Positions 6,371-15,265 of a stretch of 64,000 nucleotides of DNA are shown here, piece by piece (within the stretch, counting starts at the first letter, position 1; each line of letters opens with the position of its first letter). The translations under genes were made by a program, and so were the position numbers. The DNA lies in the NCBI RefSeq assembly GCF_000952155.1, contig NZ_JYON01000002.1:62001-126000 (forward strand), read 5' to 3'. Source of the DNA: Aliterella atlantica CENA595. GTDB taxonomy: Bacteria > Cyanobacteriota > Cyanobacteriia > Cyanobacteriales > Chroococcidiopsidaceae. A model generated the notes under the pieces. It was not told the DNA's origin, ran no database searches, and was given only the letters and a program-made list of their open reading frames with translations.

Positions 6371-6394
6371 GGGTGGGCAATGCCCGCCCTTTTG
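6371..6394 (+). terminator. Rho-independent terminator of typA
   Basis: GGGTGGGC (6371-6378), a three-base loop and GCCCGCCC (6382-6389) form an 8-bp GC-rich stem with one G-U pair, followed by TTTT, 19 bases after the typA stop codon. Confidence 0.8.
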
Positions 6395-6435
6395 CTTAAA
6401 ATAGTTGCAATTATTGAGATAAGGCAAAAATCTAG

Positions 6436-6885
6436 CTACTCTAGCACTACCATACCATCAGCGATCGCTCTGACAACGAACGGCGACCAAGGCTCCAAAC
6501 GAATTTGACTTGGGGAATATTCTAATGAATATACGCGATCGCCTACTTTAAATAAGGGGCAATTTGTTATCAAAGCAACAATCTTTTCTACTAAATTTAG
6601 ATTAATTTCTCTCCAAGCAGACGTAAGCCGCAGATCCAGCGATATTTTTAATACTTTTAAGTATTTTTTGACTTCCGAGCTAGTTTTTAGACCTGTGCGC
6701 CGAAAAACCATCCCTTGAGCGTCTTTAAATCTGATCCTAGTTTTATCTGAGTAGTTAGCTTTTCTTTGCGGGATGCGAGTACCCACCTTTGCTTGTGAAG
6801 CTATTGCTTCTACTTGCTGTGGTAAATAAAGGTCTAAGCTAATTTGGGCGATCGCAAAGCTATTAAGTGCGTTAATATTATCCAT
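6436..6885 (-). CDS. Hypothetical protein
   Basis: 149 aa, soluble, no signal peptide or membrane segment. The middle is basic (RKANYSDKTRIRFKDAQGMVFRRTGLKTSSEVKKYLK). The C-terminus contains LFKVGDRVYSLEYSPSQIRLEPWSPFVVRAIADGMVVLE-like strands, beta-rich in character. I do not recognise the family. It lies convergent to typA across the terminator and has no operon partner. HIP1 content is like the surroundings, so there is no sign of transfer. Confidence 0.65.
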   Translation of the reverse strand: MDNINALNSFAIAQISLDLYLPQQVEAIASQAKVGTRIPQRKANYSDKTRIRFKDAQGMVFRRTGLKTSSEVKKYLKVLKISLDLRLTSAWREINLNLVEKIVALITNCPLFKVGDRVYSLEYSPSQIRLEPWSPFVVRAIADGMVVLE

Positions 6886-7011
6886 AGTACGGTAGTCCCC
6901 GTATGTTTATTTTTAAGTAGTTGAGGGATGAAGTTGTCAGCTTATAGTCCCTTGACTACTTAAAATAGTATAGCATAAAATATACAAGAACTATCTGTAT
7001 ACGTTAAATAG

Positions 7012-7197
7012 ATGTCAAATTCTAACCCGAAAAGTCCAATTAAACGTATATACGAAGAAGAAATGGCAGCAGCACCTTTGTCAGTAAGGGTTAGGGCTGA
7101 TTTTGATAAGTACGTGCGCTCGCTCCCGAATAGAACTGAGTGGTTGAGAAAAGCGATCGCTCGTCAAATAGAAGAAGATTTAAAAAACGCACAATAG
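7012..7197 (+). CDS. Small hypothetical protein, possibly ribbon-helix-helix
   Basis: 61 residues. The segment APLSVRVRADFDKYVRSLPNRTEWLRKAIARQIEEDL has the strand-helix-helix rhythm and basic character of ribbon-helix-helix DNA-binding proteins, as found in antitoxins. No toxin gene is adjacent; the next gene (DUF58) is 73 bases downstream. Assignment rests on pattern only. Confidence 0.6.
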   Translation: MSNSNPKSPIKRIYEEEMAAAPLSVRVRADFDKYVRSLPNRTEWLRKAIARQIEEDLKNAQ

Positions 7198-7270
7198 ATT
7201 AGTTCTATTTTTGAGCAGCTTTTGGGCATATTAAGGTCAAAGTGCAAACCTTTTTTTCTTAATATTGCTC

Positions 7271-8425
7271 ATGTCTATCGCTAATCGCCTTGTCAATTGG
7301 CTAGAAACTCACTGGGTAATGCCTGCATATAGCGGCGGCGTATTAGCAGCGGTAGCCTTATGTTTTTTTGGTGCGGCAGTTAATACGATGGCAGGATGGC
7401 TGTATGCCATTAGTGGGTTGAGTTTTGCCATTTTAGGTATAGCAGCAATATTACCAAAGCGATCGCTTGCTGGGATATCAATCCAGCGTCAACCAATTCA
7501 AAGCGTAAGTGCAGGCGACGATTTAACTGTTGAACTAGCAATTACCAATCAAACAGCCACAACAAAAACATTATTGCAAGTACGAGATATATTGCCGTTT
7601 GTTTTAGGCAAGCCTGTAGAAACAGCGATAGAAGAAGTCGCACCGTACGATACTTATAAATGGGTTTACTATCATCCTACGCAAAATAGAGGCGTATATC
7701 GCTGGCAAACGTTGCAACTAAGAACAGCAGCACCTTTGGGCTTATTTTGGTGTCGGCGCGACTTAGAAATACCAGCAAAAGCAGTTGTTTATCCCACTGT
7801 ACTTAACCTAACTCATTGCCCTTTAGTAGATGAAATGGGGCAAGAAGATAGCTTGCAAGTCTACAGTCAAAAACGCTTTCAAGCAGCCACAGCAGGCATT
7901 ACCCGCAGCTTGCGCCCGTACCGAACGGGAGATCCTATTCGTTTGATTCATTGGCGTACTAGCGCTCGTTATGGCGAACTGAGAGTACGCGAACTAGAAG
8001 TAATTACAGGTGGCAAAGAAATATTTATCTGTTTAGATAGTTCTGCTACATGGCAAGCAGATAACTTTGAATCAGCAGTAATCGCGGCTGCTTCTTTGTA
8101 TTTTTATGCAATTAGGCAGCAGTTAAATGTAAAGTTGTGGACAGCTAATACAGGATTAGTCCAAGGCGATCGCCTAGTATTAGAAACATTAGCAGCAATA
8201 GTAGATAGGGAAGAAATAGGCGATCGTCAATTGCCACAAAAGCCCATAATTTGGCTAACTGAAAAGCCCATAACCCTCAATACCTTACCTCTTGGTAGTC
8301 GTTGGCTGCTGTGGCAAAATCTTTCATCCTCTCCAACTCCAACAGTAATAAATCAACAATTACCAGGGCTATCAATTCAAACTGAAGAACCATTACAGCC
8401 ACAGTTGCAAAAAACCCTAGTTTAA
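7271..8425 (+). CDS. DUF58 domain membrane protein
   Basis: 384 aa. Two hydrophobic segments at the N-terminus (about residues 18-60) anchor it in the membrane. A large soluble part follows with the DUF58 hallmark RPYRTGDPIRLIHWRTSARYGEL and a downstream vWA-like stretch (EIFICLDSS). DUF58 proteins usually work with MoxR AAA+ ATPases as assembly or chaperone systems, but no moxR gene is nearby here. I use the ATG at 7271 rather than the TTG six bases upstream. Confidence 0.85.
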   Translation: MSIANRLVNWLETHWVMPAYSGGVLAAVALCFFGAAVNTMAGWLYAISGLSFAILGIAAILPKRSLAGISIQRQPIQSVSAGDDLTVELAITNQTATTKTLLQVRDILPFVLGKPVETAIEEVAPYDTYKWVYYHPTQNRGVYRWQTLQLRTAAPLGLFWCRRDLEIPAKAVVYPTVLNLTHCPLVDEMGQEDSLQVYSQKRFQAATAGITRSLRPYRTGDPIRLIHWRTSARYGELRVRELEVITGGKEIFICLDSSATWQADNFESAVIAAASLYFYAIRQQLNVKLWTANTGLVQGDRLVLETLAAIVDREEIGDRQLPQKPIIWLTEKPITLNTLPLGSRWLLWQNLSSSPTPTVINQQLPGLSIQTEEPLQPQLQKTLV

Positions 8426-8481
8426 ATAACTTAATCGAATCTATCCCCCTGTATTCGCTCTTGGCTCTATACATTCCTGCT

Positions 8482-8502
8482 AGACGTAGCACTGCTACGT
8501 CT
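8482..8502. repeat. Palindromic repeat, 10-bp arms
   Basis: AGACGTAGCA and TGCTACGTCT flank a single C, between the DUF58 gene and ftrC. It resembles the 30-bp palindrome inside nnr (41618-41647), sharing the AGACGT...ACGTCTCTAC edges, so both probably belong to one interspersed palindrome family. Confidence 0.65.
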
Positions 8503-8570
8503 CTACATCCCCTACTCGCTCTAAGGTAAAATGCAAACATAGCAACTTACCTCTAACAAACCCCTTTACT

Positions 8571-8936
8571 ATGGATTCAACAGAAAATTCAAAACTATCG
8601 AGCGATAAAAATCTAGAGGCGATGTGGCAGTTTTCCCAAACTTACGCCAAGCGTACTGGAACTTACTTCTGTGCTGAACCTTCGGTAACTGCTGTGGTAA
8701 TTGAAGGACTTGCCAAACATAAAGATGACTTAGGCGCACCTCTATGTCCGTGTCGCCATTATGAAGACAAAGAAGCAGAAGTACACGCCACTTTCTGGAA
8801 TTGTCCTTGCGTACCTATGCGCGAACGTAAAGAATGCCACTGTATGCTGTTTCTCACACCAGACAATGATTTTGCTGGGGAAAAACAAGACATCGGCTTA
8901 GATGAAATCAAAACTGTCAGAGAAACTATGGCATGA
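8571..8936 (+). CDS. ftrC: Ferredoxin-thioredoxin reductase, catalytic subunit
   Basis: Catalytic (beta) subunit of the 4Fe-4S reductase that passes photosynthetic electrons from ferredoxin to thioredoxin, switching carbon-fixation enzymes on in the light. 121 aa with all seven family cysteines: C34, then the CPC (59, 61), CPC (78, 80) and CHC (89, 91) motifs that hold the cluster and the active-site disulphide. The stop codon overlaps the start of the next gene by 4 bases (ATGA), so the two are probably translated together. The variable subunit gene is not in the window. Confidence 0.96.
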   Translation: MDSTENSKLSSDKNLEAMWQFSQTYAKRTGTYFCAEPSVTAVVIEGLAKHKDDLGAPLCPCRHYEDKEAEVHATFWNCPCVPMRERKECHCMLFLTPDNDFAGEKQDIGLDEIKTVRETMA

Positions 8937-9325
8937 GCGAGTTCGTAGTGCCAGACGAATTTTGGCAGGGTGTAGAACAGTTTAACCAAGAGCAGTTCTA
9001 CGCCTGCCACGATACTCTAGAGGCTATATGGATGGAAGCTCCTCAGCCTCAAAAAACCTTTTATCAAGCAGTTTTACAAATTGCTGTAGCTTTATACCAT
9101 TTAGAAAATTCCAACTTGCGCGGCGCAGTAATTTTGTTAGGAGAAGGAATTAACAAACTTAGGAACTACCCAGCAAGTTATTTAGGTATAGATGTAGATG
9201 AGCTATTAATTGCTGGAGCTACGTTACTTTCTATCCTGCAACAGAAAGATACACTTGCAGAAATTAACATTGAATCTTTGCATCTACCTAAGATAGCTTT
9301 ATCTATGCAAGCGGAAAATAGCTAA
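8933..9325 (+). CDS. DUF309 domain protein
   Basis: 130 aa helical protein with the DUF309 pattern: FWQGVEQFNQEQFYACHDTLEAIWMEAPQPQKTFYQAVLQIAVALYHLENSN-type sequence, including the conserved F-x-C-H-(D/E)-x-(L/I)-E motif. Function unknown. The ATGA overlap with ftrC indicates one operon, an arrangement that may reflect a link to chloroplast-type redox control, but this is inference. Confidence 0.85.
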   Translation: MSEFVVPDEFWQGVEQFNQEQFYACHDTLEAIWMEAPQPQKTFYQAVLQIAVALYHLENSNLRGAVILLGEGINKLRNYPASYLGIDVDELLIAGATLLSILQQKDTLAEINIESLHLPKIALSMQAENS

Positions 9326-9448
9326 TAACTCTTGCTCTTGAAACTTTAAGCCCATACAATCCGTCCATTAATGTAAAACAACTATAGCGATGCAGTTAAA
9401 CTAGCTAGCGTTGCAAATATCTAAATCGATCGTGTCGTGCTTTACCTT

Positions 9449-9955
9449 ATGAAGTCCTCTTATTTATCAATTAGTACCTGGATGCGCCGCTTAAGCAGTA
9501 TTTTAATTATCCCAGTAGCCGCCAGCGCGATCGCATTTACTCAACCCAAGCAAATCCAAAGTCAACCAGCAAATGACGGACGCGCCTTAACTGTACGCGC
9601 TCAAGTTCAAGAAGCCAATTCTCAAACAGGCGTAATTACTGCACGCGGTAATGTAGAAATGTTCTACCCCGCCAGACAAATTCAAGCAACCGCCGCCCAA
9701 GCACAATACTTTAGCCGCGAACGGAGAATTGTGTTAAGCGGCAACGTCTATATATTGCAGCAAGGCAACAGCATTCAAGGGGAAACCGTTACTTATCTGA
9801 TTGACGAAGGCAGATTTATTGCTACACCCAAAGCCAACGGACAAGTAGAATCAATCTATCTAGTTAACGATCCTAATCCCACAACTACGCCACAAGCAGC
9901 GCCAACAACACCTCAGTTTAAGCCTAATTCCACCCCGCAAAAGTCCGTTAGATAG
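9449..9955 (+). CDS. LptA/OstA-like periplasmic LPS transport protein
   Basis: 168 aa. A basic N-terminus and a hydrophobic segment (SSILIIPVAASAIAFT) form a signal peptide. The OstA/LptA beta-jellyroll repeats follow: ALTVRAQVQEANSQTGVITARGNVEMFYP and QAQYFSRERRIVLSGNVYILQQGNSIQGE. The tail is Pro/Thr-rich. LptA bridges lipopolysaccharide from the inner to the outer membrane. Start at the ATG (9449), with a GTG 12 bases upstream as an alternative. The stop overlaps the GTG start of lptB, confirming an export operon. Confidence 0.85.
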   Translation: MKSSYLSISTWMRRLSSILIIPVAASAIAFTQPKQIQSQPANDGRALTVRAQVQEANSQTGVITARGNVEMFYPARQIQATAAQAQYFSRERRIVLSGNVYILQQGNSIQGETVTYLIDEGRFIATPKANGQVESIYLVNDPNPTTTPQAAPTTPQFKPNSTPQKSVR

Positions 9956-10683
9956 TGAAAATTATCTTAGAGAACATCCACAAATCATACGGCAAACGCG
10001 CGATCGTCAATCGCGTCAATTTGTCAGTATCTCAAGGGGAAGTTGTCGGATTGCTAGGTCCTAATGGTGCAGGCAAAACCACAACATTCTACATTGCCAC
10101 AGGGTTAGAAAAGCCCAATCAAGGTAAAGTCTGGCTCAACGACCGAGATATAACCGATGTACCAATTCACAAACGAGCGCAGCTAGGAATCGGGTATTTA
10201 GCTCAAGAAGCAAGTATTTTTCGGCAACTAAGCGTAGCAGAAAATATTTTGCTAGTGCTAGAGCAAACCCACGTACCCCGCCGAGAATGGCAAGGACGAT
10301 TAAATAACCTCCTGCGCGAGTTTCGCTTAGAGAAAGTAGCCAATACCAAAGGAATAGAAGTTTCAGGCGGCGAAAGACGGCGTACGGAACTAGCAAGAGC
10401 TTTAGCCGCAGGTACAGAAGGACCAAAGTTTTTGCTCTTAGACGAACCATTTGCAGGAGTCGATCCAATTGCTGTAGCTGAGATTCAGGCAATGGTAGAG
10501 AAATTACGCGATCGCCAAATCGGTATATTAATCACAGATCACAACGTCCGAGAGACGCTAGCTATCACCGATAGAGCCTACATTATGAGAGAAGGACAAA
10601 TCCTCGCCTTCGGTAACGCCGAAGAACTATACAGCAATCCTCTAGTACGTCAGTATTACTTAGGCGACAACTTCCAAGTCTAA
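9955..10683 (+). CDS. lptB: LPS export ABC transporter ATPase LptB
   Basis: 242 aa ATPase driving lipopolysaccharide extraction from the inner membrane. It has Walker A GPNGAGKTT, signature EVSGGERRRTELARALA, Walker B FLLLDEPFAGVDP and the H-loop DHNVRETL. The stretch RAQLGIGYLAQEASIFRQLSVAENI is typical of LptB. It starts with GTG overlapping the stop codon of the LptA-like gene and is followed by the LptF-type permease. Confidence 0.94.
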   Translation: MKIILENIHKSYGKRAIVNRVNLSVSQGEVVGLLGPNGAGKTTTFYIATGLEKPNQGKVWLNDRDITDVPIHKRAQLGIGYLAQEASIFRQLSVAENILLVLEQTHVPRREWQGRLNNLLREFRLEKVANTKGIEVSGGERRRTELARALAAGTEGPKFLLLDEPFAGVDPIAVAEIQAMVEKLRDRQIGILITDHNVRETLAITDRAYIMREGQILAFGNAEELYSNPLVRQYYLGDNFQV

Positions 10684-10726
10684 AAACATAAGTAAATCAA
10701 ATCTCCCCTGTCTTATCTGCGTCTAT

Positions 10727-10790
10727 CTGCATGGCAGGTGCTACAAGTCGGCAAAGCCGCTTTGAGCGTACTGCCTCGTCCATCTGCGTT
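10727..10790. repeat. Interspersed repeat, copy 1
   Basis: A segment with GGCAGGTGCT at 10733 and GCGTACTGCC at its other end (10775), containing CGGCAAAGCCG as an inner hairpin and followed by TCTGCGTT. A copy with only a few changes lies at 53857-53920. It sits between lptB and the lptF-like gene. Confidence 0.75.
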
Positions 10791-10816
10791 CGCTGCACTC
10801 AATACTCCAACTGCCA

Positions 10817-11986
10817 ATGACATTAACTAGCTACAAATCGATTAAATCGCTAATTCCTATACCTTCATTAATGGATCGCTACATTGCTGGCGAACTATTG
10901 ATGCCGTTTTTATTTGGTGTAGGTGCTTTTTCATCAGTAGGAGTAGCTGTTGGGATCTTATTTGACTTAGTGCGAAAAGTTGTCGAGTCAGGACTACCGA
11001 TAACAGTTGCTCTCAATGTATTTTTGCTCAAACTGCCATCATTCGTGGTTTTAGCGTTCCCAATGTCCACGCTGCTAGCTGCTTTAATGATTTACGGTCG
11101 TTTTTCTAGCGATAGCGAACTTATTGCCTTGCGTAGCTGTGGAGTAAGTATTTATCGCTTAGTGCTACCTGCTATTGTTTTGAGCTTTATGGTTACAGGC
11201 ATAACTTTTCTATTTAACGAGCAAGTTGTACCTGCGGCTAACTATCAAGCAACTGTGACTTTAGACAAAGCAGTAAAGTCAGATAAGCCAGCCTTGAACG
11301 AGCAAAATATTATCTACCCAGAGTATGAGGAAGTTAAGCAGCCTAATGGTGAAAAAACTAAAACTTTAAAGCGGTTATTTTATGCCGATCAGTTTGACGG
11401 TCAGCAAATGAAAGGCTTAGTTATTGTCGATCGCTCCGAACAAGGTATAAATCAAATTGTCGTATCTGATTCTGCTGCTTGGAACCGCAGCCAAAATATT
11501 TGGGATTTTTTCAATGGCACTATCTATTTAGTAGCCCCAGATAATTCCTACCGCAATATCTTACGTTTTGCCCATCAGCAGTTGCAATTGCCCCGTACTG
11601 CTCTAGATTTGGCAAGTAAGGTGCGCGACTATGGGGAGATGAATATTGCCCAATCGCTCCAACAGCTAGAACTCATGCGTTTGGCTGGAGATGAGAAAAA
11701 AATCCGCAAGCTCAAAGTCCGCATCCAAGAAAAAATTTCTTTACCGTTTGTCTGTGTAGTTTTTGGTTTAGTCGGTGCAGCTTTAGGAACTAAGCCGCAA
11801 AGACGTTCGGGAAAAGCGACAAGTTTTGGTGTCAGTATCGTAGTAATTTTTAGCTACTACCTCCTCAGCTTTATTAGCAGCGCCCTTGGTGTAGGCGGCG
11901 CTTTATCTCCCATCATGTCAGCCTGGTTGCCTACTGTTTTTGGATTAACAGCAGGCGGGTTGTTGTTGGTAAAAGCCGCAAAGTGA
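10817..11986 (+). CDS. LptF/LptG family permease (YjgP/YjgQ)
   Basis: 389 aa transmembrane subunit of the LPS exporter. Three hydrophobic helices lie in the first 125 residues (starting MDRYIAGELLMPFLFGVGAF), a periplasmic domain of roughly 150 residues follows, then three C-terminal helices. The family stretch RIQEKISLPFVCVVFGLVGAALG precedes the last helices. Cyanobacteria commonly carry one such permease in place of separate LptF and LptG. Synteny with lptA-lptB supports the call. Confidence 0.92.
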   Translation: MTLTSYKSIKSLIPIPSLMDRYIAGELLMPFLFGVGAFSSVGVAVGILFDLVRKVVESGLPITVALNVFLLKLPSFVVLAFPMSTLLAALMIYGRFSSDSELIALRSCGVSIYRLVLPAIVLSFMVTGITFLFNEQVVPAANYQATVTLDKAVKSDKPALNEQNIIYPEYEEVKQPNGEKTKTLKRLFYADQFDGQQMKGLVIVDRSEQGINQIVVSDSAAWNRSQNIWDFFNGTIYLVAPDNSYRNILRFAHQQLQLPRTALDLASKVRDYGEMNIAQSLQQLELMRLAGDEKKIRKLKVRIQEKISLPFVCVVFGLVGAALGTKPQRRSGKATSFGVSIVVIFSYYLLSFISSALGVGGALSPIMSAWLPTVFGLTAGGLLLVKAAK

Positions 11987-12010
11987 AGGATTAGGGGAGC
12001 AGGCCGATTG

Positions 12011-12039
12011 GTAGGGTGCGTTTTCAAAACGCACCCTAC
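12011..12039. terminator. Bidirectional terminator / perfect palindrome
   Basis: GTAGGGTGCGTTTT and its exact complement flank one C, between the converging lptF-like and icd genes. The internal TTTT/AAAA makes it usable in both directions. The sequence type GTAGGGTGCGTTTT also recurs as a dispersed hairpin in many cyanobacteria, so it could be a repeat recruited as terminator. Confidence 0.65.
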
Positions 12040-12041
12040 GG

Positions 12042-13466
12042 CTACTTGTTAAAGGCTTGAATAATCGCTTCGGCAAATTCCGAACACTTCAAAGGCTCTA
12101 CAGGTGGTTCCATTAACCTTGCTAAGTCATAAGTAACTTGACGATTGGCGATCGCATCCCCAATTCCTTGTTTAATTAAATCGGCGGCTTCTTGCCAACC
12201 CATATATTCCAGCATCATTACGCCCGACAAAATCACCGATCCAGGATTTACTCTGTCTAATCCGGCGTGTTTGGGTGCTGTACCGTGAGTTGCTTCAAAT
12301 ACAGCGCATGAATCGCCAATGTTGGCTCCAGGACCCATCCCTAAGCCGCCGACGATTGCTGCTGCGGCGTCAGATAAATAATCTCCGTTCAAGTTCATGG
12401 TGGCAAGAATTGAGTATTCATCTGGTCTGGTTTGCAGTTGTTGGAAAATACTGTCAGCAATGCGATCGTTGACCATTACTTTATCTTTCCATTGCCCGTT
12501 GCCGTGAGTTGCCCAGATATCAGTTAATACCTTTTCTACTTCTTGGCAAATTTGCTTTTGCTTTTCTGGTGTTAAAGCTTTGTATCCTGGCTCAATTTGT
12601 TGGGCATTTGCTTCTGAAGATATATCTGGGTTGCTTTCTTTATTGCCCAAAATCCACGACTCGCGTTCGGTGACGCATTCGGCGCGAAACTCAGTAGTCG
12701 CAAGTTCGTAACCCCAATCGCGGAAAGCGCCTTCAGTGTACTTCATGATGTTGCCTTTGTGTACCAAAGTCACCATTTGCTTATTTTTGGGTAGTCTTAA
12801 GGCGTGTTTGATTGCCCGACGGACTAATCTTTGCGAACCATGCTTGCTAATTGGTTTAATCCCGATGCCTGAATCAGTCGGAATTTGCTTTTTGCCGTGT
12901 TCTGGCGTGGCGGGAATTAAATCGTCGTTGAGAATTTTGATTAAGCGATCGCCAATTTCGCTGCCTTGTTTCCATTCGATACCTAAATAAATATCTTCGG
13001 TGTTTTCCCGATAGATAATTACATCTAGCTTTTCAGGATATCTATGCGGTGATGGCGTACCTGGATAATAGCGGCAGGGACGCACGCAGGCATACAAATC
13101 GTTGATTTGTCTTAAAGCTACGTTTAGCGACCTAATCCCGCCGCCTACAGGTGTCGTTAAAGGACCTTTAATAGCCACACCATACTCTTTGATTGCTTGC
13201 AGCGTATCTTCGGGCAAATACTGATAAGTGCCGTATAGTTCGCAAGCTTCATCTCCTGCATAGACCTTAAACCAGCTAATTTTGCGCTTGCCTTGGTAAG
13301 CAGTCATTACCGCCGCATCAAATACTTTTTGGCTAGCAGACCAAATATCAACTCCCGTACCGTCACCGCGAATAAAAGGAATAATCGGATTATCTGGAAC
13401 TATTGGTTCGCCATTACTAAAGGTAATTTTAGCACCAGTATCGGGGGGGACGATCTTCTCGTACAT
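12042..13466 (-). CDS. icd: NADP-dependent isocitrate dehydrogenase
   Basis: Oxidative decarboxylation of isocitrate to 2-oxoglutarate, the carbon skeleton for ammonium assimilation. 474 aa starting [20 protein letters not shown], the usual cyanobacterial start, with GGAG upstream of the ATG at 13466. An upstream in-frame ATG at 13601 would translate a heptanucleotide repeat and is rejected. Visible motifs are [50 protein letters not shown] and [19 protein letters not shown]. Confidence 0.96.
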   Translation of the reverse strand: MYEKIVPPDTGAKITFSNGEPIVPDNPIIPFIRGDGTGVDIWSASQKVFDAAVMTAYQGKRKISWFKVYAGDEACELYGTYQYLPEDTLQAIKEYGVAIKGPLTTPVGGGIRSLNVALRQINDLYACVRPCRYYPGTPSPHRYPEKLDVIIYRENTEDIYLGIEWKQGSEIGDRLIKILNDDLIPATPEHGKKQIPTDSGIGIKPISKHGSQRLVRRAIKHALRLPKNKQMVTLVHKGNIMKYTEGAFRDWGYELATTEFRAECVTERESWILGNKESNPDISSEANAQQIEPGYKALTPEKQKQICQEVEKVLTDIWATHGNGQWKDKVMVNDRIADSIFQQLQTRPDEYSILATMNLNGDYLSDAAAAIVGGLGMGPGANIGDSCAVFEATHGTAPKHAGLDRVNPGSVILSGVMMLEYMGWQEAADLIKQGIGDAIANRQVTYDLARLMEPPVEPLKCSEFAEAIIQAFNK

Positions 13467-13499
13467 TCTCAACAAAACTCCTAATGACCAGAATAATTC

Positions 13500-13527
13500 G
13501 TGATTCGTAATTCGTAATTCGTAATTA
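13500..13527. repeat. Heptanucleotide tandem repeat (ATTCGTA)
   Basis: Three head-to-tail copies of ATTCGTA plus partial copies upstream of icd. The same unit in reverse appears near 13615-13626 and 44277-44295. This fits the short tandemly repeated repetitive sequences known from cyanobacterial spacers. Confidence 0.75.
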
Positions 13528-13734
13528 AAGAGGGTACTTGCGAACTCCAAATCTTTGATGAGCGTGGTCAACAATTGCGTGGTGGGTTCAAGCAGTGGCA
13601 CTGATTGTAATGCGCGAATTACGAATTGCCGCTTTGCGACTTGACAGAGGCACGTAGCTTTTAAACAATAGCTCTTAGCTTGACAGAAGTTTGTGCCTTG
13701 TTAACAGCTTTATAAGCAAACAAATTTTTTGCCA

Positions 13735-15150
13735 CTACAACCCTATATTCTCTCTAGCAGATAAATACTGATAGCTATTTTTAACTGGCGATGTACTAGC
13801 AACGTAGTAACTTGCAACTAAAGCCACCATTAGCCACCAAACAGTATTAATCTCAGGACGATACCAAACTGTATCTACAGCGCCATGAGCTAGCATACCT
13901 GCCATAGAAGCGATCGCTCCTATTAGCCAAAATGCCTCGCTGCTACCAGTTTGTCGCAGCCTTTGCAATTGCAACCAAGCTTGGTTGAAGGTAACTACAA
14001 GCAGCCAGATAAAACAGCTTAAGCCGATTAAACCAGTTTCTACAGCAATTTCTAGCAATACTGAATAAGCACTTAGAGCGGTAAATCGAGGGCGTTGGTA
14101 GAGAGGATAAATTTTGTTAAAAGCTTCATTACCTGGACCGATGCCAATAATTGGGCGATCGCGGATCATCTCAAATACGGCTGCCCAAACGTTTTGGCGG
14201 AAATTATTGCTACTATCATTTCTGCCAGCAAAAATACTAAAAACGCGATCGCGAATTGGTTCGCTCACTACTATCGCTGCTAGTAACAAAGTGGCAAAAC
14301 TACCAACAAATATTGCGATCGACCATTTGCGCCAAAAGTGCGGCAAATACTGCGCCCACCAATAACGTAACAATACTACCAAGGCAATTAAGGCAACTGT
14401 AGTCGCAATCCAACCGCCGCGACTGCCTGTAAAAGCCATACAAGCACCGTTAACAGCAACCATGATCGCAGCTAAAGCTTTAGGAATTCTGCCGCGCCAA
14501 GTAAAGGCTGCCATGATACTGAGGATCAGCGCTGGCAATAAATAACCTGCTAATAAATTAGGATTGCCAAGATAACTATAAACTCGCGTAGCCGTTGCTT
14601 GAGTAGAAGTTGGGTCGTTCCAAGTTGCTAAAGGTTCTACCCCATCAAACCATTGCCGCACGCCGTAGACGCTGACAATTAGGGCTGCGTGCAGATAAAT
14701 AGTCACAATCAGCGATCGCAATCGCGGCGATCGCAGTATTCGCGCAGATAAAGCAAATAATAATAAATAAGAAGTTAGTTTTAACCACCCGCTAAAAGCA
14801 TCCGCCTTTACTGGTGATAAAGCAGTAGCTACTGTGGCGATTCCCCAATACAACAAAACTAGCCAATGAATCGGCGTTGCTTTGGTTTTGATATCGTCAG
14901 ATACAGTCAGTAGTACCCAAAAACCAGCACAAGCAAGCAGTAGCACTTTAATTAAATCGTTGGATACAAAAGGCGCTAGCCCAAATACCAAACTTACTAA
15001 TAATGCTCCTAGTGGTTCAGCCCACTGCATTAGCCAACTGCTTTGCCGCCATTGGCGCAGCAGCCCTACTATGCGGTGTAAATAGCTTGCTGTTTGCCAC
15101 TGTTGTAGAGGCAAATTAGATAAGGTAAATTGTTGCCAGAGTAAATTCAT
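13735..15150 (-). CDS. ictB: IctB, O-antigen ligase-like membrane protein
   Basis: 471 aa polytopic membrane protein with about ten hydrophobic segments. It resembles Synechococcus IctB along its length: the HRIVGLLRQWRQSS N-terminus, SNDLIKVL region, TPIHWLVLLYWG, YSYLGNPNLLAGYLLP, GSRGGW, GRNDSSNNFRQNVW and RPIIGIGPGNEAFNKIYPLYQ. IctB was first described as involved in inorganic carbon accumulation. The fold is that of the Wzy/O-antigen ligase family, so direct bicarbonate transport is doubtful. Confidence 0.9.
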   Translation of the reverse strand: MNLLWQQFTLSNLPLQQWQTASYLHRIVGLLRQWRQSSWLMQWAEPLGALLVSLVFGLAPFVSNDLIKVLLLACAGFWVLLTVSDDIKTKATPIHWLVLLYWGIATVATALSPVKADAFSGWLKLTSYLLLFALSARILRSPRLRSLIVTIYLHAALIVSVYGVRQWFDGVEPLATWNDPTSTQATATRVYSYLGNPNLLAGYLLPALILSIMAAFTWRGRIPKALAAIMVAVNGACMAFTGSRGGWIATTVALIALVVLLRYWWAQYLPHFWRKWSIAIFVGSFATLLLAAIVVSEPIRDRVFSIFAGRNDSSNNFRQNVWAAVFEMIRDRPIIGIGPGNEAFNKIYPLYQRPRFTALSAYSVLLEIAVETGLIGLSCFIWLLVVTFNQAWLQLQRLRQTGSSEAFWLIGAIASMAGMLAHGAVDTVWYRPEINTVWWLMVALVASYYVASTSPVKNSYQYLSARENIGL

Positions 15151-15265
15151 ATTGAAGAAAGATCGGGAGATGGGTCGGTTAAGGTGTCCTCTACCGAGAC
15201 ATAGCCCTAAATCGCTGCTATTTTGCTCAAGCCTAATTATGCATAAAAATGAACGTTATTAGCAG

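Noticed and set aside
13467-13601. Longer N-terminus of isocitrate dehydrogenase
   Set aside because: It would translate the ATTCGTA tandem repeat; the family start and a GGAG site are at 13466.
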